A DNA stretch of 8,724 nt from Phycisphaerales bacterium (GTDB lineage Bacteria > Planctomycetota > Phycisphaerae > Tepidisphaerales > Tepidisphaeraceae), in NCBI GenBank assembly GCA_028288775.1, contig JAQGHP010000266.1, positions 1 to 8,724 on the forward strand, given 5' to 3'. Below, in pieces: positions 1 to 4,256 of this stretch. Both the position numbers and the translations under genes were made by a program. The notes below the pieces were generated by a model, which was given only the letters and a program-made list of their open reading frames with translations, ran no database searches and was not told the DNA's origin. Each line of letters begins with the position of its first letter. Position 1 is the first letter of the stretch.

Positions 1-93
1 CGCCCCCGTGGCACGTGCGAGCGCCATCGCCAGATCGGATTTACCCGATGCCGTAGGTCCCAAAATCACCGTAATTTTGCACGCATCCGCCAT
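1..93 (-). CDS. miaA: tRNA dimethylallyltransferase MiaA, N-terminal fragment
   Basis: MiaA transfers a dimethylallyl group to N6 of A37 in tRNAs that read codons starting with U; the product is often methylthiolated later. Only the first 31 residues lie in the window; the gene runs off the left edge. The translation begins MADACKITVILGPTASGKSD, where GPTASGKS is the P-loop that is almost diagnostic of MiaA and sits at the expected place close to the N-terminus. I chose the ATG whose complement is at 91-93 because it puts the P-loop about 11 residues in. An in-frame ATG at 136-138 would add 15 residues and has GGAGA directly against it, too close for a normal ribosome binding site. Neither start has a convincing Shine-Dalgarno sequence. 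The gene is divergent from hsp20. The family call is sure; the start is not. Confidence 0.86.
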   Translation of the reverse strand, partial: MADACKITVILGPTASGKSDLAMALARATGA

Positions 94-225
94 AGCGGCA
101 CCGACTGCCAAAAGTGCAGGAACCGCCGAAAAATGCATTCTCCGGCGGCTCTTGTAAATCCTCGAAAATGCCTGACTTATGCGAGCGGGCCTCACGGACC
201 CGTCTGGCATGACCTTTGATATTAC

Positions 226-289
226 CTCCTTCGTCCGCGGAACAAAGGGACCCGCGGGTGTCACAAAATCCAGATATATTCGAAAGGAG
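226..289 (+). promoter_or_regulatory. Candidate SD-sequestering leader (possible RNA thermometer) of hsp20
   Basis: The hsp20 ribosome binding site AAGGAG (284-289, seven bases before the ATG) has a perfect six-base complement, CTCCTT, at 226-231. Between them, 232-240 and 252-260 can form a nine-pair hairpin (core CCGCGG with CCGCGG plus two G-U pairs) that would bring the two segments together. Small heat-shock genes are the classic targets of RNA thermometers such as ROSE and fourU elements, where heat melts a helix covering the SD. This does not match the consensus of either class. It works only if transcription starts upstream of 226; a weak promoter TTGTAA (152-157) with ACTTAT (175-180) would allow that. 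The structure is inferred by eye. Confidence 0.4.
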
Positions 290-296
290 CTGCCTT

Positions 297-734
297 ATGG
301 CACTGCCCACGCGAGTACCGCAAGGTTATGTCGATCCGGTCGAGTCCGCTCAGCGGGATTTTAACACCATGCTCAACCGCTTTTTCAACCCGGAGTCCAG
401 CAACGGCGGCCGCTTGGCGCCTTACGGCGTCGATGTCCGTGAAGACGGCGACCACATTTACGTGGAGGCCGAGCTGCCGGGCTTCAAGAAGAGTGACGTC
501 GAAATCACGCTGGAAAACCAGACGCTGACGATCGCCGCCGAGCGTCATGAACAGCGCGAGCCCAAGGGCGATCTGCTTCTGCACGAGCGCCGCTACGCCC
601 GCTTCCTCCGCAGCTTCACGCTGCCGCCCACGGTGGACGAGAAGACGGTTGACGCGAAGTTGAACGACGGCGTATTGACCGTCACCCTCAACAAGCGCGA
701 GGAGACGAAGCCTCGGAAGATCCAGGTGAGTTAA
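297..734 (+). CDS. Small heat-shock protein, Hsp20/alpha-crystallin family
   Basis: A 145-residue ATP-independent holdase chaperone, expected to form cytoplasmic oligomers that bind unfolding proteins under heat or other stress. The alpha-crystallin domain spans about residues 41-135. Visible hallmarks are ELPGF (59-63), ERRYARFLRSFTLP (97-110), LNDGVLTVTL (122-131, the family's GVL motif) and a C-terminal I-x-V motif (IQV, 142-144) that normally bridges dimers. The length is typical of bacterial class A/B Hsp20. The start is set by AAGGAG seven bases upstream; the reading frame stays open back to 216, but that part has no SD and no family similarity. It is followed by a REP-like double hairpin and a strong terminator, so it is probably monocistronic. 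I see no CIRCE element; a structured leader may provide thermal control. Confidence 0.95.
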   Translation: MALPTRVPQGYVDPVESAQRDFNTMLNRFFNPESSNGGRLAPYGVDVREDGDHIYVEAELPGFKKSDVEITLENQTLTIAAERHEQREPKGDLLLHERRYARFLRSFTLPPTVDEKTVDAKLNDGVLTVTLNKREETKPRKIQVS

Positions 735-754
735 GGGCGGATTCAGATCTTTTG

Positions 755-822
755 TGGCATGGGCGGCTCGCCCATGAATTCGCCGCTATAGCGGCAAAAC
801 ACGGGCGGGCCGCCCGTGCTAC
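755..822. repeat. REP-like double-hairpin palindrome
   Basis: Two hairpins are arranged as inverted copies around a small central hairpin. Hairpin 1 is CATGGGCG-GCT-CGCCCATG (758-776), hairpin 2 is CACGGGCG-GGC-CGCCCGTG (800-818), and the centre is GCCGC-TATA-GCGGC (782-795). The outer flanks are GTGGC on the left and, read inward, GTAGC on the right. The two 19-base cores differ at three positions and both keep complete eight-pair stems. I associate such paired palindromes with planctomycete intergenic regions, but have not compared genomes. It lies between hsp20 and its terminator. It has no T-tract of its own, so it is more likely a repeat than a terminator. Confidence 0.75.
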
Positions 823-866
823 GAAAAGTAATGAAAGCGCTTCCAGCCAGAATACGAGTAAAGTAA

Positions 867-922
867 GGCGAACGGTGAGCATGCGACGAGTGTGCGCTGC
901 TCATCGTTCGCCGCGTTTTTTT
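867..922 (+). terminator. Rho-independent terminator of hsp20
   Basis: A 15-pair stem (867-881 with 898-912, one G-U pair) encloses a 16-base loop and is followed, after GCG, by seven T residues (916-922). It is the strongest terminator in the window. The T-tract overlaps the TAA of the convergent Dabb gene (921-923). On the minus strand the same stem is followed by TTACTTTACTC, so it may work in both directions. Confidence 0.85.
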
Positions 923-1337
923 ACGGCTTTTCCGACGGCCCCACCGACGCCGCGTCGTAAACGCGGTACTTGGTCACGTACCGGTCCAGCACATTTTTCT
1001 TCAGCTCCATGTGGCGGGGGTCAACGAGGTAGCGTTCCATCGCGTCCTGGTCGTCGAACGTGACGACGATGGCGACGTCGAAGCTGTTATCCACCACATC
1101 CCGCGTCGAGGGGACGACGCGCCCCACGCTGATGTTCACCACGCCGCGAATATTTCGAAGCTGCACCGCGGCGTCCGTAACCGCCTTGAGCGCGGTTTCG
1201 TCCCCACGGTCGTAGAGCCAGCAGATCACCACATGCGTAATCGTCCCCGGCCGGCGCGAAGCCTGCTCCAGCGGCGACGCACACGAAGCGGAAAACAGAA
1301 GCATCACCACGGGGAGAAGGCGCACGAGCGATCGCAT
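921..1337 (-). CDS. Putative lipoprotein with a stress-responsive alpha/beta-barrel (Dabb) domain
   Basis: A 138-residue secreted or lipid-anchored protein. Residues 1-18 form a signal peptide (MRSLVRLLPVVMLLFSAS) ending at Cys19; the box SAS-C lacks the usual Leu at -3, so lipidation is likely but not certain. Residues 33-128 match the Dabb pattern: ITHVVICWLYD at the first strand, followed by the VGRVVPS region and FDVAIVVTFDDQDAMERYLVDPRH. Dabb domains form dimeric ferredoxin-like barrels found in stress-responsive proteins, polyketide cyclases and unrelated enzymes, so no reaction can be assigned. I chose the ATG at 1335-1337 because it starts a good signal peptide and has GGAG eight bases upstream; the frame is open further to 1457, but that part overlaps the neighbouring gene. 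It follows that gene by 34 bases on the same strand and is probably last in its operon. Confidence 0.82.
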   Translation of the reverse strand: MRSLVRLLPVVMLLFSASCASPLEQASRRPGTITHVVICWLYDRGDETALKAVTDAAVQLRNIRGVVNISVGRVVPSTRDVVDNSFDVAIVVTFDDQDAMERYLVDPRHMELKKNVLDRYVTKYRVYDAASVGPSEKP

Positions 1338-1371
1338 GAACAGGACTCCGATAAAAATGCCGGGATAGCCC

Positions 1372-1584
1372 CTACGGATGGTGCTTGGCGACAACGTAAT
1401 AATGATACTCAACGTTTTGGTAGTCCGTCCTATCGGTCCGGCGGAATCGCCGCTCAATCCCCCAGCCGATCAAACCACAGATCAAAAGCAAAGCGAGAAC
1501 AATCGGAAGCCCCCGGTGGATTGCCCATCCAACGCGCCGTTCCGGTGTGTGGTATCCGAGCGGGATGGGTGGTTTAGCGCTCAT
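1372..1584 (-). CDS. Small single-pass membrane protein, unknown function
   Basis: A 70-residue protein that I do not recognise. Residues 1-24 are polar with several prolines, 25-43 form one hydrophobic helix (LPIVLALLLICGLIGWGI), followed by a strongly basic ERRFRRTDR patch and a Tyr/His-rich tail (YQNVEYHYYVVAKHHP). The positive patch after the helix suggests an outside N-terminus and a cytoplasmic C-terminus. The ATG at 1582-1584 lies eight bases past the stop of the upstream membrane-protein gene; no clear SD is visible, so it may depend on translational coupling. It probably belongs with the multi-pass gene at 1593-1919 and the Dabb lipoprotein in one operon. The coding assignment rests on spacing, the credible membrane helix and strand agreement with its neighbours. 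Confidence 0.62.
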   Translation of the reverse strand: MSAKPPIPLGYHTPERRVGWAIHRGLPIVLALLLICGLIGWGIERRFRRTDRTDYQNVEYHYYVVAKHHP

Positions 1585-1592
1585 TGTTTTCG

Positions 1593-1919
1593 CTAGTGGT
1601 GAACGAGATAGGCGTATCCGACCATCCCGAAGAGCGAAAGGTTAATCAGAAGTCCTATCCACCCGACCACGGAGCGGCCGCCTGACCAGATGACGGCCAC
1701 CATTCCCAACACGATTCCGGGCAGGAAGAGCAATCCCATCAGGTCGAATATCCGCTCGGCGAGGGAATCTCCCCTCGGAAGCGAATGAAATACGGTAGCG
1801 CGAACGATGAAGCCGCACAACGGAATCCCGCAGGCGATGGCGAGCCAGCCAACCACGCGAACCCACCCGCGCCCATGAGACGGCGGCTCAGACCCGTAGG
1901 GCAGCACAGACCCGCTCAC
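1593..1919 (-). CDS. Small three-helix membrane protein, unknown function
   Basis: A 108-residue integral membrane protein without a recognisable family. After a polar N-terminus (residues 1-20) there are three hydrophobic segments: about 21-43 (RVVGWLAIACGIPLCGFIV), 58-78 (FDLMGLLFLPGIVLGMVAVIW) and 83-105 (ending MVGYAYLV). The start is the GTG at 1917-1919, with AAGGGG six bases upstream. A tiny ORF on the same strand ends at 1916, so its TGA overlaps this GTG as GTGA, the arrangement of translationally coupled genes. The next gene starts eight bases downstream of the stop. Gly-rich helices and short loops suggest a compact membrane bundle; nothing indicates transport or catalysis. Confidence 0.7.
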   Translation of the reverse strand: MSGSVLPYGSEPPSHGRGWVRVVGWLAIACGIPLCGFIVRATVFHSLPRGDSLAERIFDLMGLLFLPGIVLGMVAVIWSGGRSVVGWIGLLINLSLFGMVGYAYLVHH

Positions 1920-1969
1920 TTCGTCCCCTTGCCCGGCCTGCTCTTGATGATCTCTTTCACGTCCATCAT
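1916..1969 (-). CDS. Possible 17-residue leader ORF coupled to the downstream membrane protein
   Basis: The reading frame encodes MMDVKEIIKSRPGKGTK. It begins at a double ATG (1967-1969 and 1964-1966) preceded by GGTAGG, and its TGA overlaps the GTG start of the next gene (GTGA). Its last codons (AAG GGG ACG AAG) also supply the SD of that gene. This is the geometry expected of an upstream coupled ORF, but a frame this short can arise by chance and the peptide itself is not recognised. It could also be a remnant of an older, longer gene. Confidence 0.3.
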   Translation of the reverse strand: MMDVKEIIKSRPGKGTK

Positions 1970-1997
1970 CCTACCGCGCCGCACGAAATGGCAAAAC

Positions 1998-2007
1998 TGG
2001 TATCATA
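1998..2007. promoter_or_regulatory. Overlapping divergent -10 boxes between 1593-1969 and 2013-2576
   Basis: On the plus strand TATCAT (2001-2006) is preceded by TGG, giving an extended -10, and ends six bases before the ATG at 2013, so transcription would begin at or very near the start codon. On the minus strand the complement of 2002-2007 reads TATGAT, also five of six to TATAAT, and would start transcripts about 26 bases upstream of the ORF at 1969. No good -35 hexamer is visible on either side. Confidence 0.42.
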
Positions 2008-2012
2008 TCCCC

Positions 2013-2576
2013 ATGATCCGCCGCGCGTTCACTTTCCTTTCCGCAATGTCGCTGCTGCTTTGCGTGGGGACGTGCGTGCTGTGGGCCCGGGGATACGTGG
2101 TCGAGGATGCGGTTACGTGGCGGCGTGTCGACGCCCGGCGGGTTTTGCGGTCTACGCGGGGCAGCTTCATCGTGTACGTGAATGTATCGAATTGGTCGAA
2201 CGGGGGAACGGGCTTTGGGTATGCGCGCGAGGTGCCCGACCGTTCGGCTGTCACCGAGGCGGAATTGGGCGCCTATTTGCTAAGCATCGGGCCGCGCGAC
2301 CATGTCTCGTGGGTGAGGTGCGGCTTCGTCTGGTGGCGGTGGCAGGGGTGGAGCGGGAACTCGATGGCAACACTTATTATCCCCGACTGGTCTGTCGCGA
2401 CAGCCACGGCGTTTATGCCGCTTGCCTGGGCGTTGGCGCGCATTCGACGGTCTCAGGTCCGGCGTCGGAAGGGTCGGATGGGCCGGTGTCCTGGTTGCGG
2501 CTACGACCTCCGCGCCACGCCCGACCGCTGTCCGGAATGCGGGGCGGTGCCCACAGCCGCGAAGGTGAAGGCATGA
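2013..2576 (+). CDS. Planctomycetal membrane protein with C-terminal zinc ribbon
   Basis: A 187-residue member of a family I know as abundant and largely uncharacterised in planctomycetes. Residues 4-24 are an N-terminal membrane anchor (RAFTFLSAMSLLLCVGTCVLW). Residues 25-122 form a Trp-rich, probably extracytoplasmic domain with SFIVYVNVSNW and the Trp cluster FVWWRWQGW (105-113). A second helix (about 125-143, PDWSVATATAFMPLAWALA) is followed by a very basic stretch (RIRRSQVRRRKGR). The C-terminus is a zinc ribbon with CPGC (159-162) and CPEC (173-176). The arrangement places the zinc ribbon in the cytoplasm. The ATG at 2013 starts exactly where the anchor begins; the frame is open further to 1785, but that part lacks family features. 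There is no SD, and an extended -10 box sits directly upstream, suggesting a leaderless mRNA. Function unknown. Confidence 0.86.
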   Translation: MIRRAFTFLSAMSLLLCVGTCVLWARGYVVEDAVTWRRVDARRVLRSTRGSFIVYVNVSNWSNGGTGFGYAREVPDRSAVTEAELGAYLLSIGPRDHVSWVRCGFVWWRWQGWSGNSMATLIIPDWSVATATAFMPLAWALARIRRSQVRRRKGRMGRCPGCGYDLRATPDRCPECGAVPTAAKVKA

Positions 2577-2591
2577 GAAGCAGGCTGCAAA

Positions 2592-2622
2592 GGACGCCGG
2601 CCTTGGGCCGGCACTGCCGTCC
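2592..2622. repeat. GC-rich compound hairpin after the zinc-ribbon gene
   Basis: The inner stem GCCGGCC (2596-2602) pairs with GGCCGGC (2606-2612) around TTG. An alternative outer stem, GGACG (2592-2596) with CGTCC (2618-2622), closes over the inner pairs with a CACTGC bulge. It lies between convergent genes, 15 bases past the zinc-ribbon stop. Read on the minus strand it ends GGCGTCC then TTT, so it could help end the 43-aa gene transcript; the T-run is too short to call it a proper terminator. A repeat copy is the alternative. Confidence 0.5.
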
Positions 2623-2654
2623 CGCGGAATGCCCTTGGGAGAACAGAGGGCGCT

Positions 2655-2786
2655 TCACCGCTTCGAGATAACCCACCCCAACAGGAAGAGCGCAAACACC
2701 ACGCACGCCGTGGCGATCGGGTAGGCGATCATCGTCACCATGAACGAGTGAACGCAATCGAGTACGAAACGCAACGCATCGTCCAA
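2655..2786 (-). CDS. 43-residue membrane microprotein with a TTG start
   Basis: Translation from the TTG at 2784-2786 gives a 43-residue peptide: MDDALRFVLDCVHSF, then a hydrophobic helix about residues 16-40 (containing MIAYPIATACVVFALFLLGW) and a short SKR tail. An SD, AAGGGAG, lies five bases before the TTG, and an in-frame TAA closes the frame just upstream, so TTG is the only start that uses the SD. Acidic residues before the helix and SKR after it suggest an outside N-terminus and a cytoplasmic C-terminus. It is unrecognised. An overlapping frame on the same strand (2735-2932) is longer but has no such start signal. Because of its size and TTG start, most gene finders would miss it. Confidence 0.6.
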   Translation of the reverse strand: MDDALRFVLDCVHSFMVTMIAYPIATACVVFALFLLGWVISKR

Positions 2787-2960
2787 GGCAACTCCCTTCC
2801 CGAATTAAGATGGCGGCCAAGGTGAACGAGAATAAACACGAGCATACCACAGCCCGCGCCGTAGCTCGCGATCAATTGGGCGTGGATTGCAGTGCGGGCT
2901 TTCACGCTTTGCCCGTGGGCACAGTTCCGCACTCGATGCGTCCCGCCGCAGTCCTTAGCC

Positions 2961-2966
2961 TAGAAT
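2961..2966 (+). promoter_or_regulatory. -10 box TAGAAT just before the 104-aa gene
   Basis: TAGAAT matches TATAAT at five of six positions and ends six bases (CCCCAC) before the ATG at 2973. RNA synthesis would therefore begin at about the A of the ATG, giving a leaderless mRNA. No SD is present. No clear -35 sequence is seen around 2938-2943. Confidence 0.45.
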
Positions 2967-2972
2967 CCCCAC

Positions 2973-3287
2973 ATGGACAAGAATGTCGAACAGCTACTTA
3001 TCACTGCCGGCAAGATGATGGGCGAGGACGACGGCGGATCGGATTGGCAAGCCGTCGTCAAGGGCTCCCACGTCCCTGAGGATGTCGCCTCACGACTTGT
3101 ATCACAGGGACTCTTGAAGGCACATATCGTAGTCGGGCACGCCAGCGCCTCGACGGGCTTGGAGGACTGGCATCTTACCCCGACCGCGAAGGAAATGGTG
3201 TCGGAGCTGATGCTCGCCGAGGCCCAACAGCCAAGGCGATTCGGCGGCAAAGGCTGGTCGCGCAAGCCAAAGGGGCCTGGTCGCTGA
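2973..3287 (+). CDS. Small protein, possibly a winged helix-turn-helix; function unknown
   Basis: A 104-residue protein without a confident family match. Residues 1-20 form a helix-like segment (MDKNVEQLLITAGKMMGEDD). Residues 25-80 have the rhythm of a winged-helix domain: VPEDVASRLVSQGLLKA (34-50) resembles a recognition helix, a possible wing follows (IVVGHASASTGLEDWHL), and LTPTAKEMVSELM (68-80) resembles the LTP-x-G helix that closes MarR/PadR-like wings. The tail (87-104) is basic and Gly-rich (RRFGGKGWSRKPKGPGR) and could contact nucleic acid. The winged-helix reading is an inference from pattern. The ATG is supported by a -10 box six bases upstream. It is followed by a second small gene on the same strand with a similar C-terminal pattern. 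Confidence 0.65.
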   Translation: MDKNVEQLLITAGKMMGEDDGGSDWQAVVKGSHVPEDVASRLVSQGLLKAHIVVGHASASTGLEDWHLTPTAKEMVSELMLAEAQQPRRFGGKGWSRKPKGPGR

Positions 3288-3409
3288 TAAGCGGAAGGGG
3301 GATCAAAGTAACGCCGACCTCTCGTCCGGCGTGCCGCTGTTTGCCATGGCGGCGCTCTTCAGGGCATTGGATACGACGCGCGAGAGGCTTTCCAAGCTCA
3401 TGGCCGCAT

Positions 3410-3415
3410 TATACC
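3410..3415 (+). promoter_or_regulatory. Weak -10 box before the 77-aa gene
   Basis: TATACC (four of six) ends nine bases before the ATG at 3425, so the transcript would have a leader of only about 2-3 bases. GAGG stands directly against the ATG and is too close to be an efficient SD. This resembles the spacing of the other plus-strand starts here but is the weaker case. Confidence 0.28.
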
Positions 3416-3424
3416 CTTGCGAGG

Positions 3425-3658
3425 ATGAAAACACCCCCGCTTACGCTGAGTCACTTGATCCTCGGCCAACTGGCCGTCGGCGAAAGGCGGCTGCTGACCC
3501 TGGTCGTCGGCGTCCGTAAGGGCTTGGGTGCCACCGACCTCAAGGGCGACCTGTCAGCACGGGTCCAAGCCTCCTTACGTGGACTGGTCGCCTCGAAGGC
3601 CGTCGTAAATACCGATGGAATGTACTCGCTGGGTGCGGTGGGCCACATTCTTGGTTAG
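3425..3658 (+). CDS. 77-residue protein with winged-helix-like pattern, unknown function
   Basis: I do not recognise a family. The N-terminal part (8-30, LSHLILGQLAVGERRLLTLVVGV) is amphipathic to hydrophobic; the C-terminal part reads like recognition helix, turn and wing: LSARVQASLRGLVASKAVVN (43-62), then TDGMYSLGAVGHILG, comparable with the common pattern 'V..aLr.Lv..g.v...dG.Y.Lt..G'. The start at 3425 is preferred to an ATG at 3341 in the same frame, because the extra 28 residues are rich in Trp/Arg and look non-coding and a -10-like box precedes 3425. The gene may be related to the 104-aa gene at 2973 on the basis of the shared pattern only. It converges on the minus-strand 64-aa gene, with 37 bases between the stops and no obvious terminator. 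Confidence 0.58.
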   Translation: MKTPPLTLSHLILGQLAVGERRLLTLVVGVRKGLGATDLKGDLSARVQASLRGLVASKAVVNTDGMYSLGAVGHILG

Positions 3659-3695
3659 GCCGTCAATCGAGTCTCTCCGCCGGTTCAAGGTAGCT

Positions 3696-3890
3696 TCAAG
3701 GCTTCAGATGCACGCCGTGTCCGTCCCGCAGGAGTTCAACATAGTGAGCCAGCCACTTGGTCGCCATCCCGACCCGCTCCAGATGTGCCGGCCGGTCTCC
3801 GTGGCTCGTGCCGGCCAACTCGCCGTTGAGGCCTGAGAGGTATTTTTTCCAATCATCGTACTGGTGGAGGAGGAATGCCTTTTTCAACAT
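3696..3890 (-). CDS. 64-residue soluble protein, unknown function
   Basis: This is a compact soluble protein that I cannot assign. It has a helical N-terminus (MLKKAFLLHQYDDWKKYLSG), a Gly/His/Arg-rich centre (GTSHGDRPAHLERVG, residues 27-41) and a second helix (MATKWLAHYVELLRDGHGVH). His30, Asp32, His36 and Glu38 are close together and could bind a metal, but no family supports this. The ATG at 3888-3890 has AAGGTG five bases upstream. The codons favour G/C at third positions, in line with neighbouring real genes. A structured intergenic region precedes it, so it may be transcribed alone or continue from the 41-aa gene and queG upstream on the same strand. Confidence 0.6.
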   Translation of the reverse strand: MLKKAFLLHQYDDWKKYLSGLNGELAGTSHGDRPAHLERVGMATKWLAHYVELLRDGHGVHLKP

Positions 3891-3907
3891 CCACGCACCT
3901 TAGCAGG

Positions 3908-3943
3908 TTTTGCGATGCATTGGGCGATCCGTGGATCGCAAAA
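3908..3943. repeat. Inverted repeat with two alternative hairpins
   Basis: TTTTGCGAT (3908-3916) pairs with ATCGCAAAA (3935-3943) as a nine-pair outer stem. Alternatively, GCGATCC (3924-3930) pairs with GGATCGC (3933-3939) as an inner hairpin. The two folds share the segment 3935-3939 and are mutually exclusive. The element lies 17 bases upstream of the 64-aa gene start, so it could be its operator or an RNA switch-like leader, or just a terminator-like remnant; there is no T-tract on either strand. Confidence 0.4.
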
Positions 3944-3969
3944 CAACATGTGCAAATCCAGGGTTCCGT

Positions 3970-4015
3970 AGCACAACCCGACGGGCCGCATCTCGCGAGC
4001 GCCCACGTTTGTGCT
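3970..4015. repeat. Nested palindromes between 64-aa and 41-aa genes
   Basis: AGCACAA (3970-3976) pairs with TTGTGCT (4009-4015). Inside lie the short palindromes CCCGACGGG (3977-3985) and CTCGCGAG (3992-3999). This could be a degenerate REP-like copy or the end of the 41-aa gene transcript. With the element at 3908-3943 it accounts for most of the 163 bases between the two genes; I see no coding sequence there. Confidence 0.35.
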
Positions 4016-4053
4016 TGAAAGTCAGCTCGCGGGAGCGGCATGCGCCGGATCGG

Positions 4054-4179
4054 CTACTTCTTTTTGGGCGGGGCCTGCTTGGCAGCCACGTCCTGCCGCT
4101 TCTTGTTGTCCGCCTGGTTGGATTTGATCTGTTTCTGGGATGCCTGCTTCTTCGCAGCCTTCGGAGATTTGTCGCCCAT
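4054..4179 (-). CDS. 41-residue lysine-rich basic protein (MGDKSPK family)
   Basis: The frame encodes MGDKSPKAAKKQASQKQIKS followed by NQADNKKRQDVAAKQAPPKKK: 41 residues with eleven Lys, six Gln, one Arg and no aromatic residue, hence disordered and very basic. From memory, the opening MGDKSPK recurs in small uncharacterised proteins across several bacterial phyla, which argues that this is a genuine gene; I could not verify this by search. Its charge suggests nucleic-acid or ribosome binding, an inference only. The ATG at 4177-4179 has AAAGG nine bases upstream. It lies 77 bases downstream of queG on the same strand, with a possible promoter of its own in that gap, so it may be expressed both ways. 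It is short enough to be left out of standard annotations. Confidence 0.8.
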   Translation of the reverse strand: MGDKSPKAAKKQASQKQIKSNQADNKKRQDVAAKQAPPKKK

Positions 4180-4220
4180 GGTCGTGATGCCTTTCGTCTT
4201 GTAGATTCCCCCCCCGCCGC

Positions 4221-4226
4221 ATCATA
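4221..4226 (-). promoter_or_regulatory. Possible -10 box of the 41-aa gene
   Basis: Read on the minus strand, 4226-4221 is TATGAT, five of six to TATAAT. Transcription would start near 4214, giving a leader of about 35 bases that contains the AAAGG SD. A run of eight C on the plus strand (G on the minus strand, 4208-4215) lies at the predicted start. No good -35 is present at 17 bases. Confidence 0.3.
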
Positions 4227-4256
4227 GCCGTTCCCGGGCGCATCGGGGGATTGCAA

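Noticed and set aside
275..280. TATATT as the -10 box of hsp20
   Set aside because: Transcription would start inside the SD at about 287, which would remove the ribosome binding site.
94..296. CIRCE or other known heat-shock operator upstream of hsp20
   Set aside because: No TTAGCACTC-N9-GAGTGCTAA inverted repeat is present.
752..1063. 103-aa plus-strand frame
   Set aside because: Runs through the REP-like palindrome and the terminator and is therefore not coding.
1011..1577. 188-aa plus-strand reading frame
   Set aside because: Antisense to the Dabb lipoprotein and the 70-aa membrane protein; composition rich in Arg, His and Ser with no domain pattern.
2735..2932. 65-aa minus-strand frame with a hydrophobic stretch
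   Set aside because: Overlaps the 43-aa gene in another frame, has no SD at its start and looks less protein-like; not fully excluded.
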